DNA of 64,000 nt from an uncultured Bacteroidaceae bacterium. GTDB lineage: Bacteria > Bacteroidota > Bacteroidia > Bacteroidales > Bacteroidaceae. The notes under the pieces were generated by a model. The model did not search any database. It was not told where the DNA came from and worked only from the letters and a program-made list of their open reading frames with translations. This document shows positions 20,821 to 29,316 of the stretch, one piece after another. Made by a program: the position numbers and the translations under genes. The first letter of the stretch is position 1. Every line of letters begins with the position of its first letter. Location: the NCBI GenBank assembly GCA_944320785.1, contig CALUIR010000008.1, forward strand, positions 1-64,000, written 5' to 3'.

Positions 20821-22836
20821 CTACCGGGAAGCGCTGCCGCCCGCCAGCCGTTCCATCCGCCCGATCAACTCGTCGCCCAAGGCAGACTTCACTTCGATGT
20901 GTTTCAAGACAGCGGTGACGAACGGGTTGCTCTCGAAGTCGCCGCGCACCTGCTCGAAGTCCTCCTGTTTCTCGCGGCGGGAACCATCCACCCCGAAGCC
21001 GGTCATCGACGAGAGGGAGAACTCCTTGCGCGCGTCCTCATACACCATCTTGTCCAACCCCACCACGGCATCTTTCCACAGGCGGACGATACGGATGACA
21101 TCAGCTGCCGTCATCTGTTCGGGACGGATGCCATACACGCTCTCTATCTTGCCATACGCCCAAGTCCATTCATACGTATAATAATGGCTGTGCATCGCGG
21201 CGAAACGCTCGTTGATATCAGCCAGACGGTTCACTTTCCCATCTTCGATGTCGGCCATCAGGCGGTCCACCTCGCTCTTGGGCGCAATCAAGCCCGCCAA
21301 GTCCACCCACTCGCCGGCACCGGTTCCTATATCCGGGAGCAGACGGGCGCGGATTTCCTCGTCACTCTTGAAAGCAATGTCCTCCAGGCGCTTGATGATG
21401 GAGTTGCCCATGAACTTGTAGATGGCGGTCTCATAGAAGGAAATGCCTTTCTTCAGCGATGAGTTCTTGATTTTCGCGCTTTGGAAAGAATACATGTCCG
21501 ACAGTTCGCCGGAAGCCTTGCGCAAGGCCAGCAGAATCTCGCGCCCCTTCATCATTTTCTGCACGGTATAGGGGCTGAGGAGGTTATAATTGATGCAATC
21601 CAAGCGATGGGTATCGGTACGCTTGTCGCGTTTCGGCCACTTTTGGGCATCGCGAATCGTTCCCACGCTGCGGAGGTTCACGCCCGGCACAAGGAAAGTC
21701 GTGTTCTTCTGCTCTATCAGATAGGAGAAAGGCAGGTTCGACGTGTCGGCATGCGTCACGTGCCGCCCCATCACCAACGAAAAAGCGCCCACACGGGCCG
21801 GCCAAAGGATGTAGGAATCCGACGTGGTTTTCGCGCCGCGTTCCATCGCTCCTTGGTGGATAGGCCCCAACTTGTACATGTGGTTGCTTTGGTTAGAGCC
21901 GGAACCGGCGTTCATGAACGAAAACATGCCGGCAATGAGCAGAGTGGACTTGTGGTGGGTCACCGTGTAAGGACCGGCAAAGATGGCGCACGCCTCGCCG
22001 TTCTCCCCCTGGCAGTTGCTGAAGAACAGGGAGTCGGTGGCCGAATAGTTATGCCCCAGGCGGCATGCCTGCCCCACGAAGCAGCGCGACAGCATGGCGC
22101 CGTCATCCACATGGGCGCCGGAAGATATGATGAAGTCCTCGCAAATCACGCCGCAGCCCACATGCACCGGCGCCAAGGCATTGCTGTTGATGCTGCCGTT
22201 CTGCAAGCTGGATGCCCCTTCGATGCAGGCATAATCGCCGATGCGCACGTTTTTCACCGCCCCGGTGTTGATGATGGTGACGTGGCAACCTATCTGCCCC
22301 ACGTCCGAAGCATGCTTGCCGGAATAGGCGTCTGTCAGTTCCTTCAAGCGGGCCACCAAGGCCGGGCGGTGGCGGTACAGGGCTTCGATGTAAGCCAGAT
22401 GGGCGGAAAGCTTGTCGTTGATCAGCACCTCGCGCCCGCCTGTCTCGTTCAGGACAGACACTTCCACGCCGTTGCCGAAACGGGACACGCCGTCCACATA
22501 CATCACGTTCACGTTCTCGATGAACGTTTCCTCGCCTATCTCATAGTTGGCAATGTAGTTCTGGATGTTCTCGATGCAGCAGTTGTCGCCCACCGTCACG
22601 TTGTGCAAAGTGACATGCCGCAGTCCGGCATGCTTCCGGATGCCGCCCGGAAGCGTGAATTCCCCCTCGAACTTGCCCAAACGCACTTGTCCTGAGAAAC
22701 GGGTGTGGGCGATATGGCCTGCCGCGAAACCGTCTGCCACCCGCACATTGCCCCAATCTTCTGCCAAGCAGGACTGGCTTTCCAGTTGCCGGATTTCATC
22801 GTCCGCCAGACGGCGGTATCCATCAGTCTTCATCAT
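20821..22836 (-). CDS. DUF4954 family protein (left-handed beta-helix type)
   Basis: The ATG pair at 22836/22833 (MMKTDGYRRLADDEIRQLE) starts a 671-residue product. The central part (about residues 70-330) has hexapeptide-like repeats such as VTVGDNCCIENIQNY, VRIGDYACIEGASSL and VHVGCGVICEDFIISSG, as in left-handed beta-helix acyltransferase or nucleotidyltransferase domains. The C-terminal 250 residues are helical and charged. The family is conserved in Bacteroidota without an assigned reaction. The start overlaps the 3' end of hflX by 14 bases, so the two are translationally coupled. Confidence 0.8.
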   Translation of the reverse strand: MMKTDGYRRLADDEIRQLESQSCLAEDWGNVRVADGFAAGHIAHTRFSGQVRLGKFEGEFTLPGGIRKHAGLRHVTLHNVTVGDNCCIENIQNYIANYEIGEETFIENVNVMYVDGVSRFGNGVEVSVLNETGGREVLINDKLSAHLAYIEALYRHRPALVARLKELTDAYSGKHASDVGQIGCHVTIINTGAVKNVRIGDYACIEGASSLQNGSINSNALAPVHVGCGVICEDFIISSGAHVDDGAMLSRCFVGQACRLGHNYSATDSLFFSNCQGENGEACAIFAGPYTVTHHKSTLLIAGMFSFMNAGSGSNQSNHMYKLGPIHQGAMERGAKTTSDSYILWPARVGAFSLVMGRHVTHADTSNLPFSYLIEQKNTTFLVPGVNLRSVGTIRDAQKWPKRDKRTDTHRLDCINYNLLSPYTVQKMMKGREILLALRKASGELSDMYSFQSAKIKNSSLKKGISFYETAIYKFMGNSIIKRLEDIAFKSDEEIRARLLPDIGTGAGEWVDLAGLIAPKSEVDRLMADIEDGKVNRLADINERFAAMHSHYYTYEWTWAYGKIESVYGIRPEQMTAADVIRIVRLWKDAVVGLDKMVYEDARKEFSLSSMTGFGVDGSRREKQEDFEQVRGDFESNPFVTAVLKHIEVKSALGDELIGRMERLAGGSASR

Positions 22837-24082
22837 GGTCGTAAGTCTCGTATAAAAAGTCGTTATAAGGATATTTCTGCACATGCAGTTCGCGCACCTT
22901 GGCATAAAGCGCATTGCGTAGTTCTTCCACGTTCGTTTTGTCTTTGGCGGAGATGAAAATGCAATTGTCCGCCATTTTCGCCATCCACGTTTGCATCAGT
23001 TCTTCGAGCGTCCAGTTGGCTTTCGTGCGCGGACTCAAGTCGTCCTCGTCCTTCTCCACATAAGTATAGGCATCCATCTTGTTGAACACAATCATGCCGG
23101 GCTTCCCCCCTGCGCCGATTTCAGCCAACGTGTTTTCCACCACCTGTATCTGTTCCTCGAACTGGGGATGGGAGATGTCCACGACATGCACCAGCAGGTC
23201 TGCCTCGCGCACCTCGTCAAGGGTGGACTTGAAAGATTCCACCAAATCCGTCGGCAACTTGCGGATGAAGCCCACCGTGTCGGACAAAAGAAACGGCAGG
23301 TTGCCGATAATCACCTTGCGGACGGTGGTGTCGAGGGTGGCGAACAGCTTGTTCTCGGCAAACACCTCGCTTTTGGCAAGCAGGTTCATCAGGGTGGATT
23401 TCCCCACGTTCGTGTACCCCACCAACGCCACGCGGATAAGCCTTCCCCGGTTCTTCCGCTGGGTGGCCTTCTGCTTGTCGATGTCGGCCAGCCGCTGCTT
23501 GAGCAAAGCCATGCGGTTCAAGATGATGCGCCGGTCCATTTCCAACTGGGTCTCGCCCGGCCCGCGAAGCCCCACCGAGCCACCTTTCCCGCTCCCTGAT
23601 CCGCCGCCTTGGCGTTCCAAGTGTGTCCACAACCGCTGCAAGCGGGGCAGCATGTACTTGTTTTGCGCCAACTCCACCTGCGTCTTGGCATTGGCCGTCT
23701 GCGCCCGCATGGCGAAGATGTCCAATATCAGGGAAGTACGATCCAGTATCTTGATTTTCAGTTCCGCCTCGATATTGCGAATTTGCTTGGCAGACAATTC
23801 ATCGTCAAAAATCACCATGCCCACTTCCTCATCGGCATTGTCCTCGTGAGCCTTGATGTACTCCTTTATCTCCGACAGTTTCCCTTTGCCCACATAAGTC
23901 ACGGTGTTGGCTTGGTCTATCTTCTGCGTGAACCGCTTCACCACTTCCGCGCCTGCCGTCTCGGCAAGGAAAGCCAGTTCATCGAGGTATTCATTCGTTT
24001 TCCGTTCGTCCTGTTCCTTCGTAATCAAACCCACCAGCACCGCCTTTTCAGTGCGAGCCTCTGATATCACAAATTCTTTCAT
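22823..24082 (-). CDS. hflX: GTPase HflX
   Basis: The ATG at 24082 (MKEFVISEARTEKAVLVGLI) gives 419 residues; the open frame upstream runs through a promoter element and is not coding. The N-terminal HflX domain has LRGPGETQLEMDRR just before the GTPase. G-domain motifs are GYTNVGKST, SDTVGFIRKLPTDLVESF and FNKMDAYTY. HflX binds the 50S ribosomal subunit and rescues stalled or heat-damaged ribosomes. The gene is co-transcribed with the overlapping DUF4954 gene, and a dispersed promoter-like element (24110-24150) sits 28 bases upstream. Confidence 0.95.
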   Translation of the reverse strand: MKEFVISEARTEKAVLVGLITKEQDERKTNEYLDELAFLAETAGAEVVKRFTQKIDQANTVTYVGKGKLSEIKEYIKAHEDNADEEVGMVIFDDELSAKQIRNIEAELKIKILDRTSLILDIFAMRAQTANAKTQVELAQNKYMLPRLQRLWTHLERQGGGSGSGKGGSVGLRGPGETQLEMDRRIILNRMALLKQRLADIDKQKATQRKNRGRLIRVALVGYTNVGKSTLMNLLAKSEVFAENKLFATLDTTVRKVIIGNLPFLLSDTVGFIRKLPTDLVESFKSTLDEVREADLLVHVVDISHPQFEEQIQVVENTLAEIGAGGKPGMIVFNKMDAYTYVEKDEDDLSPRTKANWTLEELMQTWMAKMADNCIFISAKDKTNVEELRNALYAKVRELHVQKYPYNDFLYETYDHDED

Positions 24083-24109
24083 TCCAACTCCCAAAAATGA
24101 TAAACGTGG

Positions 24110-24150
24110 CAAATATAGTGAAAGGCGAGTGCAAAGGCAAGAATTATCCG
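24110..24150 (-). promoter_or_regulatory. Promoter-like dispersed element upstream of hflX
   Basis: On the minus strand the element reads CTTTGCACTCGCCTTTCAC followed by TATATTTG (24117-24110). The same block occurs upstream of the methyltransferase at 47339-47346 and, more diverged, three times between dnaE and trxA. The rest of 24083-24276 contains hairpin-forming sequence but no gene. Confidence 0.7.
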
Positions 24151-24276
24151 CATTATCCGCAGGAAAAACCTGTTTCATGCGGGCAAGCCAAGCTTGCCTG
24201 TCGCAAGGATGAGCCGCCTGCACGGCATCTCCACAAGAGGGGGGGGACACGCGAGGGAGCGAATGCCAGATGCCGT

Positions 24277-27200
24277 TTACAGCATGGCTTCGTAAAAGAC
24301 TTCCTGGATGCGGGTACGGATGTCCATCCGCGAAAGTTTGTTGTTCCACACGTCGGGGTACGTGCGGTTGCATAAGAACACATAAACCAAGTCATTCTTG
24401 GGGTCTATCCATGCGCACGTGCCGGTGAATCCCGTATGCCCGATGACTTCTTTCGGCGCAGAAGGCGCACAAGGGCTTCGGTCCACATGGGCAAGGTCGG
24501 GCTTGTCAAAGCCCAGTCCCCGGCGGCTGGTGGAAGAAACGGAAGTGGTGAACAACTGGCAAGTGGCTTCGCTCAAGTAACGGCGGCCGTTGTACATGCC
24601 GCCGTCCAGCAACATCTGGCAAACAGCGGCCACATCAGACGCACTGCCGAACATTCCTGCATTGCCGGAAACCCCGCCGAAGAAAGCCGCTGCTTCGTCA
24701 TGCACATAACCTTGAAGCACCGGGCAAGCACGGCGCAGGTAATCGTTGCGGACAGAAGGAGCAATCATCTCCTTCGGGTAACGCCGCAACGGGAGGTAAA
24801 GCAAATGTTCCAACCCCATCGGCTGGAGGAATTCCCGTTCCAACAAACAGTCCATGCCTTCACCGCTCACCTGTTCCACAATTTCCTTCAGCAAAATGAA
24901 GTTGATGCAACTGTAACGGTACGTCTTGCTTTTCAGAGGCGCGTCCACAATCTTGCGCCATTCCTCCCGCTCAAAGGCGGGATTCAACCAAAGACTGTCG
25001 GCCACCGGCAGGCAATACACGTCTGACGCACGGGAAGACACCCACTCTTCCTTGAAACGGAACACGGACGATGCGTAGGCATTGCGCCCGATGCGCGTCT
25101 GGTGCGTCGCGTCTTTCTGATTATACTTGACGAAAGGACCTTCATAACTTCCTTGGTCGATGGCATCTTCATAGAAAGGCAGGAAAGCAGGCAGGCCGGA
25201 CTCGTGGTATAGCAGTTCGCGGATGGTGATTTCCTCCTTGTCCGTGCCTTTCAGGAAAGGCAGGTACTGGGAAGCACGGTCGGAAAGGTTCAACCTCCCC
25301 TCGTCATACAGTTTCATGACAGCCAGCAAAGTGCCTGTCATCTTCGACAAAGAAGCCAAGTCATACAAGTCATCGCCCTCCACCTTGTGTGCAGCTTCCC
25401 CGTAGGTGAAGGCACCGAAACTCTTGTCGTAAAGCACTTTCCCGTTGCGCAGGGCATACACCCTGCAACCGGGATAAGCCTTTGCCTCTATTCCCTCTTG
25501 GGCTATGCGGTCAATGCCGGAAAGCACCTCGCCGTCCATGCCCAACTCTTCCGGCGTGTAATGGCGGATGCTCGTGGGAGTGATGTCCACGCCCGCTCCT
25601 TCTTCATATAATCCCGGTATGGAAGCCGACAGCCGGCCGTTGGCAGAAGCCACGCCAAACAGGACTTCCGCCACACGCCTTTGCACATCTTCCTCCGAAG
25701 AATGGGCCAGCACTGCCGTGCCTCCACCTACAAACGACGACAAAGGGCAATCCACACGGGAAAAAGAGGTGAAAAACGCAAAGACGGCATCCGTGCGTTT
25801 CGACAAAGCCGACAGGAAAGGAACGAACCCCTTCACCTTGGGCGTAGATACGGCCACCACCACATTGCGCCGCCCGGCGAGTTGCGACAGCCATCCCATG
25901 CGCACCCTCGCCCCAGTCTCCGCCGTCAAGTGCAATTCCCGGACGGGAACGTACTTCCGCATCTCCTCCGCCAATGCCGAATGGCTTCCGCGTTGGCGGC
26001 CAATGCTTATCAAAGTCAACGTGTCAGAACTGAAATGCATCGGCAACAAACGGGCGGAATCAGCCGGGATGGTGATAGAAGCCGCATGCAGTTCTTGTAT
26101 CAATCGCTCCGTCTGGGGCGTACAGATGCGCTCTTCCAAGCCGGAAAGGTTGATTTGCCGCGCACGTCCGGCGCACAAGGCATACTTGTAGGCCAGCACC
26201 CTCCGGCACTTCTCGTTAATCATGCTCTCCGCCAGTTCGCCATGCGCCAATGCCTCCATCACCTTGTCCAACTGCACACCCACGTTGCGGGGAACCAGCA
26301 ACAGGTCGTTGCCTGCTTTCAAGGCGCGCACGCACAAATCATCATAACCGCTCACGCCGTTCATCACCAGCGCATCGGTGAAGACCAGCCCCTTGTACTG
26401 CAATTCCTCGCGCAGCAGCCCGGTGATAATCGGTTCTGACAAGGAAGCCGGCAAGCCGGACGGGTCTAATGCCGGGACTTGCAGGTGTCCCACCATGATG
26501 CTTCCCAAACCGGAGCGGATGATTTGCCGGAACGGGAACAGTTCGACGCTGTCCAACCGCTCGCGGGTGAAAGGCAACGATGGCAAAGCATGGTGCGAAT
26601 CCACATTCGTGTCGCCATGGCCGGGGAAATGTTTGGCCACCGGCAACACCCCGCCATCCTCCAAACCACGGGAGTAAGCCAGCACTTTCGCCGCCACCCG
26701 AACGGGATTTTCCCCGAAAGAACGATAATGGATGACCGGGTTGTCCGGGTTGATGTTCACGTCTGCCACCGGGGCAAAATTGACATGCACGCCCAGTTCA
26801 CGGCACTGCCGCGCCACTTCGCGTCCATAATCGTAAATCAACTGGTTGTCCTGGATGCAGCCCAGTGCCATGTTCTTCGGAAAGTCCGGCATCCCCTTCA
26901 GTCGCATGGCCAGCCCCCATTCGCCGTCGAAAGTCATCATCAAGGGGATGTCCGCACGTTCCTGCGCATGATTGGCCAACAAGGCTTGGTCGTGCAACTC
27001 GCCGCCGGAGAAAAGCAGGCCGCCTACTTTGTAAGCCTCCACCACTTTCTCCAGCAAATCCATGTTGGCCTTCGCCGTAGAAGGCGCGATGGTATAGATG
27101 AATAGCTGCCCCACTTTCTCCCTCAAAGTGAGTTGCTCCATTTTTTGGTTCACCCACGCACGGCAGGCGGAATCCTGTTCCGCCCGGTACAACAACATAG

Positions 27201-27291
27201 GTTCCGGCTGCGCCTGCAAAACAGTAAAGCCCGCTAATCCCAAAAGGCAAAATATCCAAAAACTTCTTCTCATAAGGCAAAACCGTTCCAT
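24277..27291 (-). CDS. Secreted GH3 N-acetylhexosaminidase-like / serine hydrolase (beta-lactamase fold) fusion
   Basis: I place the start at the ATG at 27291, one base after the upstream stop codon (1004 residues); MRRSFWIFCLLGLAGF at 27273 is an alternative. A signal peptide ends near VLQAQ. The N-terminal half is a GH3 domain with KHFPGHGDTNVDSH (His general acid/base as in NagZ) and GLVFTDALVMNG (nucleophile Asp near 306). A linker domain follows. The C-terminal half (about 585-1004) is a beta-lactamase/esterase fold with SLSKM (S647-K650), YSCIN and GHTGFTG. Such fusions occur in Bacteroidota and suggest cleavage of peptidoglycan or amino-sugar glycans plus an ester or amide. It is the third gene of a periplasmic cluster with the two 5'-nucleotidase halves. 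Confidence 0.9.
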   Translation of the reverse strand: MERFCLMRRSFWIFCLLGLAGFTVLQAQPEPMLLYRAEQDSACRAWVNQKMEQLTLREKVGQLFIYTIAPSTAKANMDLLEKVVEAYKVGGLLFSGGELHDQALLANHAQERADIPLMMTFDGEWGLAMRLKGMPDFPKNMALGCIQDNQLIYDYGREVARQCRELGVHVNFAPVADVNINPDNPVIHYRSFGENPVRVAAKVLAYSRGLEDGGVLPVAKHFPGHGDTNVDSHHALPSLPFTRERLDSVELFPFRQIIRSGLGSIMVGHLQVPALDPSGLPASLSEPIITGLLREELQYKGLVFTDALVMNGVSGYDDLCVRALKAGNDLLLVPRNVGVQLDKVMEALAHGELAESMINEKCRRVLAYKYALCAGRARQINLSGLEERICTPQTERLIQELHAASITIPADSARLLPMHFSSDTLTLISIGRQRGSHSALAEEMRKYVPVRELHLTAETGARVRMGWLSQLAGRRNVVVAVSTPKVKGFVPFLSALSKRTDAVFAFFTSFSRVDCPLSSFVGGGTAVLAHSSEEDVQRRVAEVLFGVASANGRLSASIPGLYEEGAGVDITPTSIRHYTPEELGMDGEVLSGIDRIAQEGIEAKAYPGCRVYALRNGKVLYDKSFGAFTYGEAAHKVEGDDLYDLASLSKMTGTLLAVMKLYDEGRLNLSDRASQYLPFLKGTDKEEITIRELLYHESGLPAFLPFYEDAIDQGSYEGPFVKYNQKDATHQTRIGRNAYASSVFRFKEEWVSSRASDVYCLPVADSLWLNPAFEREEWRKIVDAPLKSKTYRYSCINFILLKEIVEQVSGEGMDCLLEREFLQPMGLEHLLYLPLRRYPKEMIAPSVRNDYLRRACPVLQGYVHDEAAAFFGGVSGNAGMFGSASDVAAVCQMLLDGGMYNGRRYLSEATCQLFTTSVSSTSRRGLGFDKPDLAHVDRSPCAPSAPKEVIGHTGFTGTCAWIDPKNDLVYVFLCNRTYPDVWNNKLSRMDIRTRIQEVFYEAML

Positions 27292-27292
27292 C

Positions 27293-28171
27293 CTACTCTT
27301 TCTCAAATTCCAATGACATCACGCCCACGAAAACGCCGTTCTTTCCCATCTGCTGGAGAGGCACCTCCTCCCCGTCCAGGTTCTCGTAATACACGGGTTG
27401 CTCAAAATAAGAATGGGAATGCCCTCCCAGCACCACATCGATATGGCGGGTGTGAGCAATCAGGTATTCATCACACATCGGGTTGTTCGGCACCGATTGC
27501 CAGCCCAAATGCGACAGGCAGACCACCAAGTCGCAATGCTCTTTGCCTTTCAAATGGGACGCGACGGCGTTGGCCACGGCCACCGGGTCGTTGTATCGCA
27601 CGCCTTTGCAATTGCTTGCCTGCACCAACCCTTCCAAGACAGGGCTTAACCCGAAGATGCCGATGCGAAGCCCGTTGCGTTCCAACACAATGTAGGGCTT
27701 CACCAAATGTTCCAACACCGTGCCGGTAAAGTCATAATTGGCGCACACTATCGGGAAATCAGCCATGCGGAACAGGCGGGCCATGTTCTCCAAGCCGAAG
27801 TCAAACTCATGGTTGCCTATCGTGGCGGCATCATAGCCCATCTGGTTCATCAAGCGAATCTCCACCTCGCCACGGAACATATTATAATAAGGTGTACCCT
27901 GCGAATAATCCCCGCAATCCAGCAACAGCAAATCCGGATGCTCTTTCCGCATCATCCCCACAAATGCCGCACGGCGCGCGTAGCCTCCTTTGCCTGCATA
28001 TTCCGACGGCTGGGCATCCTCGCCCAAAGGCTCGATGCGGCTGTGCGTGTCGTTCGTGTGCAGTATCAGCAATTCCTTTGTGTCTTGCGCCACCGCAAAC
28101 GTTCCTGCCATGAGGCACAGGCAAACTCCCAAGGCGCAAATCACATAAGTTCTCGTTTTCTTATTCATCAT
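27293..28171 (-). CDS. Periplasmic metallophosphoesterase, N-terminal half of a split 5'-nucleotidase
   Basis: The 292-residue product has a signal peptide (MMNKKTRTYVICALGVCLCL ... FAVAQ). The dimetal phosphoesterase motifs are ILHTNDTHSRI, LLLDCGDYSQGTPYY, IGNHEFDFG, CLSHLG and LGGHSHSYF. These are the N-terminal catalytic motifs of the UshA 5'-nucleotidase family. The family's C-terminal substrate-binding domain is missing here but is encoded by the gene just upstream (28187-28963), so the enzyme is split in two. It probably releases phosphate and nucleosides from extracellular nucleotides. A GGAGG sequence precedes the start. Confidence 0.92.
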   Translation of the reverse strand: MMNKKTRTYVICALGVCLCLMAGTFAVAQDTKELLILHTNDTHSRIEPLGEDAQPSEYAGKGGYARRAAFVGMMRKEHPDLLLLDCGDYSQGTPYYNMFRGEVEIRLMNQMGYDAATIGNHEFDFGLENMARLFRMADFPIVCANYDFTGTVLEHLVKPYIVLERNGLRIGIFGLSPVLEGLVQASNCKGVRYNDPVAVANAVASHLKGKEHCDLVVCLSHLGWQSVPNNPMCDEYLIAHTRHIDVVLGGHSHSYFEQPVYYENLDGEEVPLQQMGKNGVFVGVMSLEFEKE

Positions 28172-28186
28172 TTTCCTCCCTTCTTC

Positions 28187-28963
28187 TTATTCCTCCACGC
28201 GAATCCGCCCGTCGAACTTCGAAGCCAACGCCTCGCCCCGCCCGGCGCATTCCTTGATGTAGTCCACCACAACCTGGCGAATGGTCATGCCTTCCGGGCA
28301 AACACGCCGGACGGCTTCCTTGAAAGCGGGCATCCCGTCGTTGCCTTCCGCCAAATAATCAATCGTTGCCACCTGGTAAACGCGTTCCGGATCCACCGGC
28401 TTCCCGCCTATCCGCGCTTCTTTCAACTGCATGTCATCGGAAAGCACGAGGCGGGCGCCGCTCAATCCTTCCCCGCCCACGGCGGCCATTTGCCGGAACA
28501 ACGCCTGCACTGCCTCTCCTTTCATCTCCAATATGCAGAGCGTGTTCTGAAAAGGAAGGATTTCATACACGTCTCCATACGTGACATCGCCTTCCGGCAA
28601 GGAAGTGCGGAGGCCGCCCACGTTAATCACCGCGAAATCCACCGGGTGTCCAATATAGTTGCTCCCTGCCCGCAACAGCACATCTGCCACAAAATTGGAC
28701 AACAGACTCTCCGGACGGTCCACGTCCATCTCCATCTTGCTGCGCCCTATCACGGGCGACATCACGCTGTCCACCTTTTCCTTGTAAGACTGCACGATGG
28801 CAACCGCCGCTTCGTTCTGCGGAAGGCGGTCGATTGCTTCCGTCATGGCCACCCGTCCGCCTTCCACATCCGCCAACTGATAAGCCGGGCGACAGGAAAG
28901 CAACAGGAAAGCACCGGCCAGCCACCACATCCTCCCTGCCATGTTTTTCTGTCTCTTTTCCAT
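28187..28963 (-). CDS. Lipoprotein, C-terminal half of a split 5'-nucleotidase
   Basis: With the ATG at 28963 (MEKRQKNMAGRMWWLAG) the protein has 258 residues and a lipobox-like FLLLSC, so it is probably a lipoprotein. The body matches the 5_nucleotid_C domain: ESLLSNFVADVLLRAG, FAVINVGGLRTSLPEGDVTYGDVYEILPF (substrate-binding strand-loop) and VYQVATIDYLAEGNDG. It binds the nucleotide base in full-length UshA-type enzymes. The gene comes first in the cluster and is 15 bases before the catalytic half, the reverse of the domain order in single-chain enzymes. A -7 element (28987-28994) lies upstream. Confidence 0.9.
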   Translation of the reverse strand: MEKRQKNMAGRMWWLAGAFLLLSCRPAYQLADVEGGRVAMTEAIDRLPQNEAAVAIVQSYKEKVDSVMSPVIGRSKMEMDVDRPESLLSNFVADVLLRAGSNYIGHPVDFAVINVGGLRTSLPEGDVTYGDVYEILPFQNTLCILEMKGEAVQALFRQMAAVGGEGLSGARLVLSDDMQLKEARIGGKPVDPERVYQVATIDYLAEGNDGMPAFKEAVRRVCPEGMTIRQVVVDYIKECAGRGEALASKFDGRIRVEE

Positions 28964-28986
28964 GAATATCCTCTGTTTTGGTGCTT

Positions 28987-28994
28987 CAAAGATA
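28987..28994 (-). promoter_or_regulatory. -7 promoter element of the 5'-nucleotidase/GH3 cluster
   Basis: On the minus strand TATCTTTG lies 24 bases before the lipoprotein ATG at 28963. No good -33 element is seen. Confidence 0.5.
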
Positions 28995-29029
28995 AAGCAT
29001 TTTTGGAAGCCCTGTGCGCATTCCGCAAT

Positions 29030-29115
29030 TTTACTCAATAAAATTTCAAATTTTACGGGTAAAATTCGCGTTTTTTCTATATAAAATTTCGGATTTTATT
29101 GGAACAATTTCCGGC
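29030..29115. repeat. AT-rich palindromic intergenic repeat
   Basis: The segment contains repeated ATTTTAC..GTAAAAT palindromes and ends gattttattggaacaatttccgg. A related block occurs at about 49248-49325 (ttttacctgtaaaa twice, then gattttatcgggaaactttccgg). It fills part of the 353-base gap 28964-29316 together with two promoter elements; no gene is seen. Confidence 0.55.
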
Positions 29116-29155
29116 TTTCCTGCATCGTTCGGGAAAAATAATTCGGCTGTTTTTC

Positions 29156-29186
29156 TTTATCTTTCACTTACTTTTCCTTATCTTTG
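29156..29186 (+). promoter_or_regulatory. Promoter of the NPCBM-like protein gene
   Basis: TATCTTTG (29179-29186) with TTTA (29156-29159) 19 bases upstream fits the consensus with one mismatch in the -33 box. The leader is about 125 bases. Confidence 0.6.
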
Positions 29187-29316
29187 CTGATAGAAGGCTG
29201 CCAAGCACTTGGACGAACAAATGGGCAAAACGGCCCTGCATCCGCTCCTTGGCAACTTTTTTGAAAAAAATCATTGTTCCACAACAATGCCTGAGCGGCA
29301 TCTAAAGCAAATGGAT

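Noticed and set aside
21481..22695. 404-codon plus-strand frame opposite the DUF4954 gene
   Set aside because: Antisense shadow with His/Val-rich composition; the minus-strand gene has coherent hexapeptide repeats.
27707..29041. 444-codon plus-strand frame opposite the split 5'-nucleotidase genes
   Set aside because: Both minus-strand genes carry clear catalytic or family motifs and signal sequences.
29209..29316. Upstream extension of the NPCBM-like protein
   Set aside because: The added residues lie within the leader downstream of the promoter and precede a clear signal peptide start at 29317.
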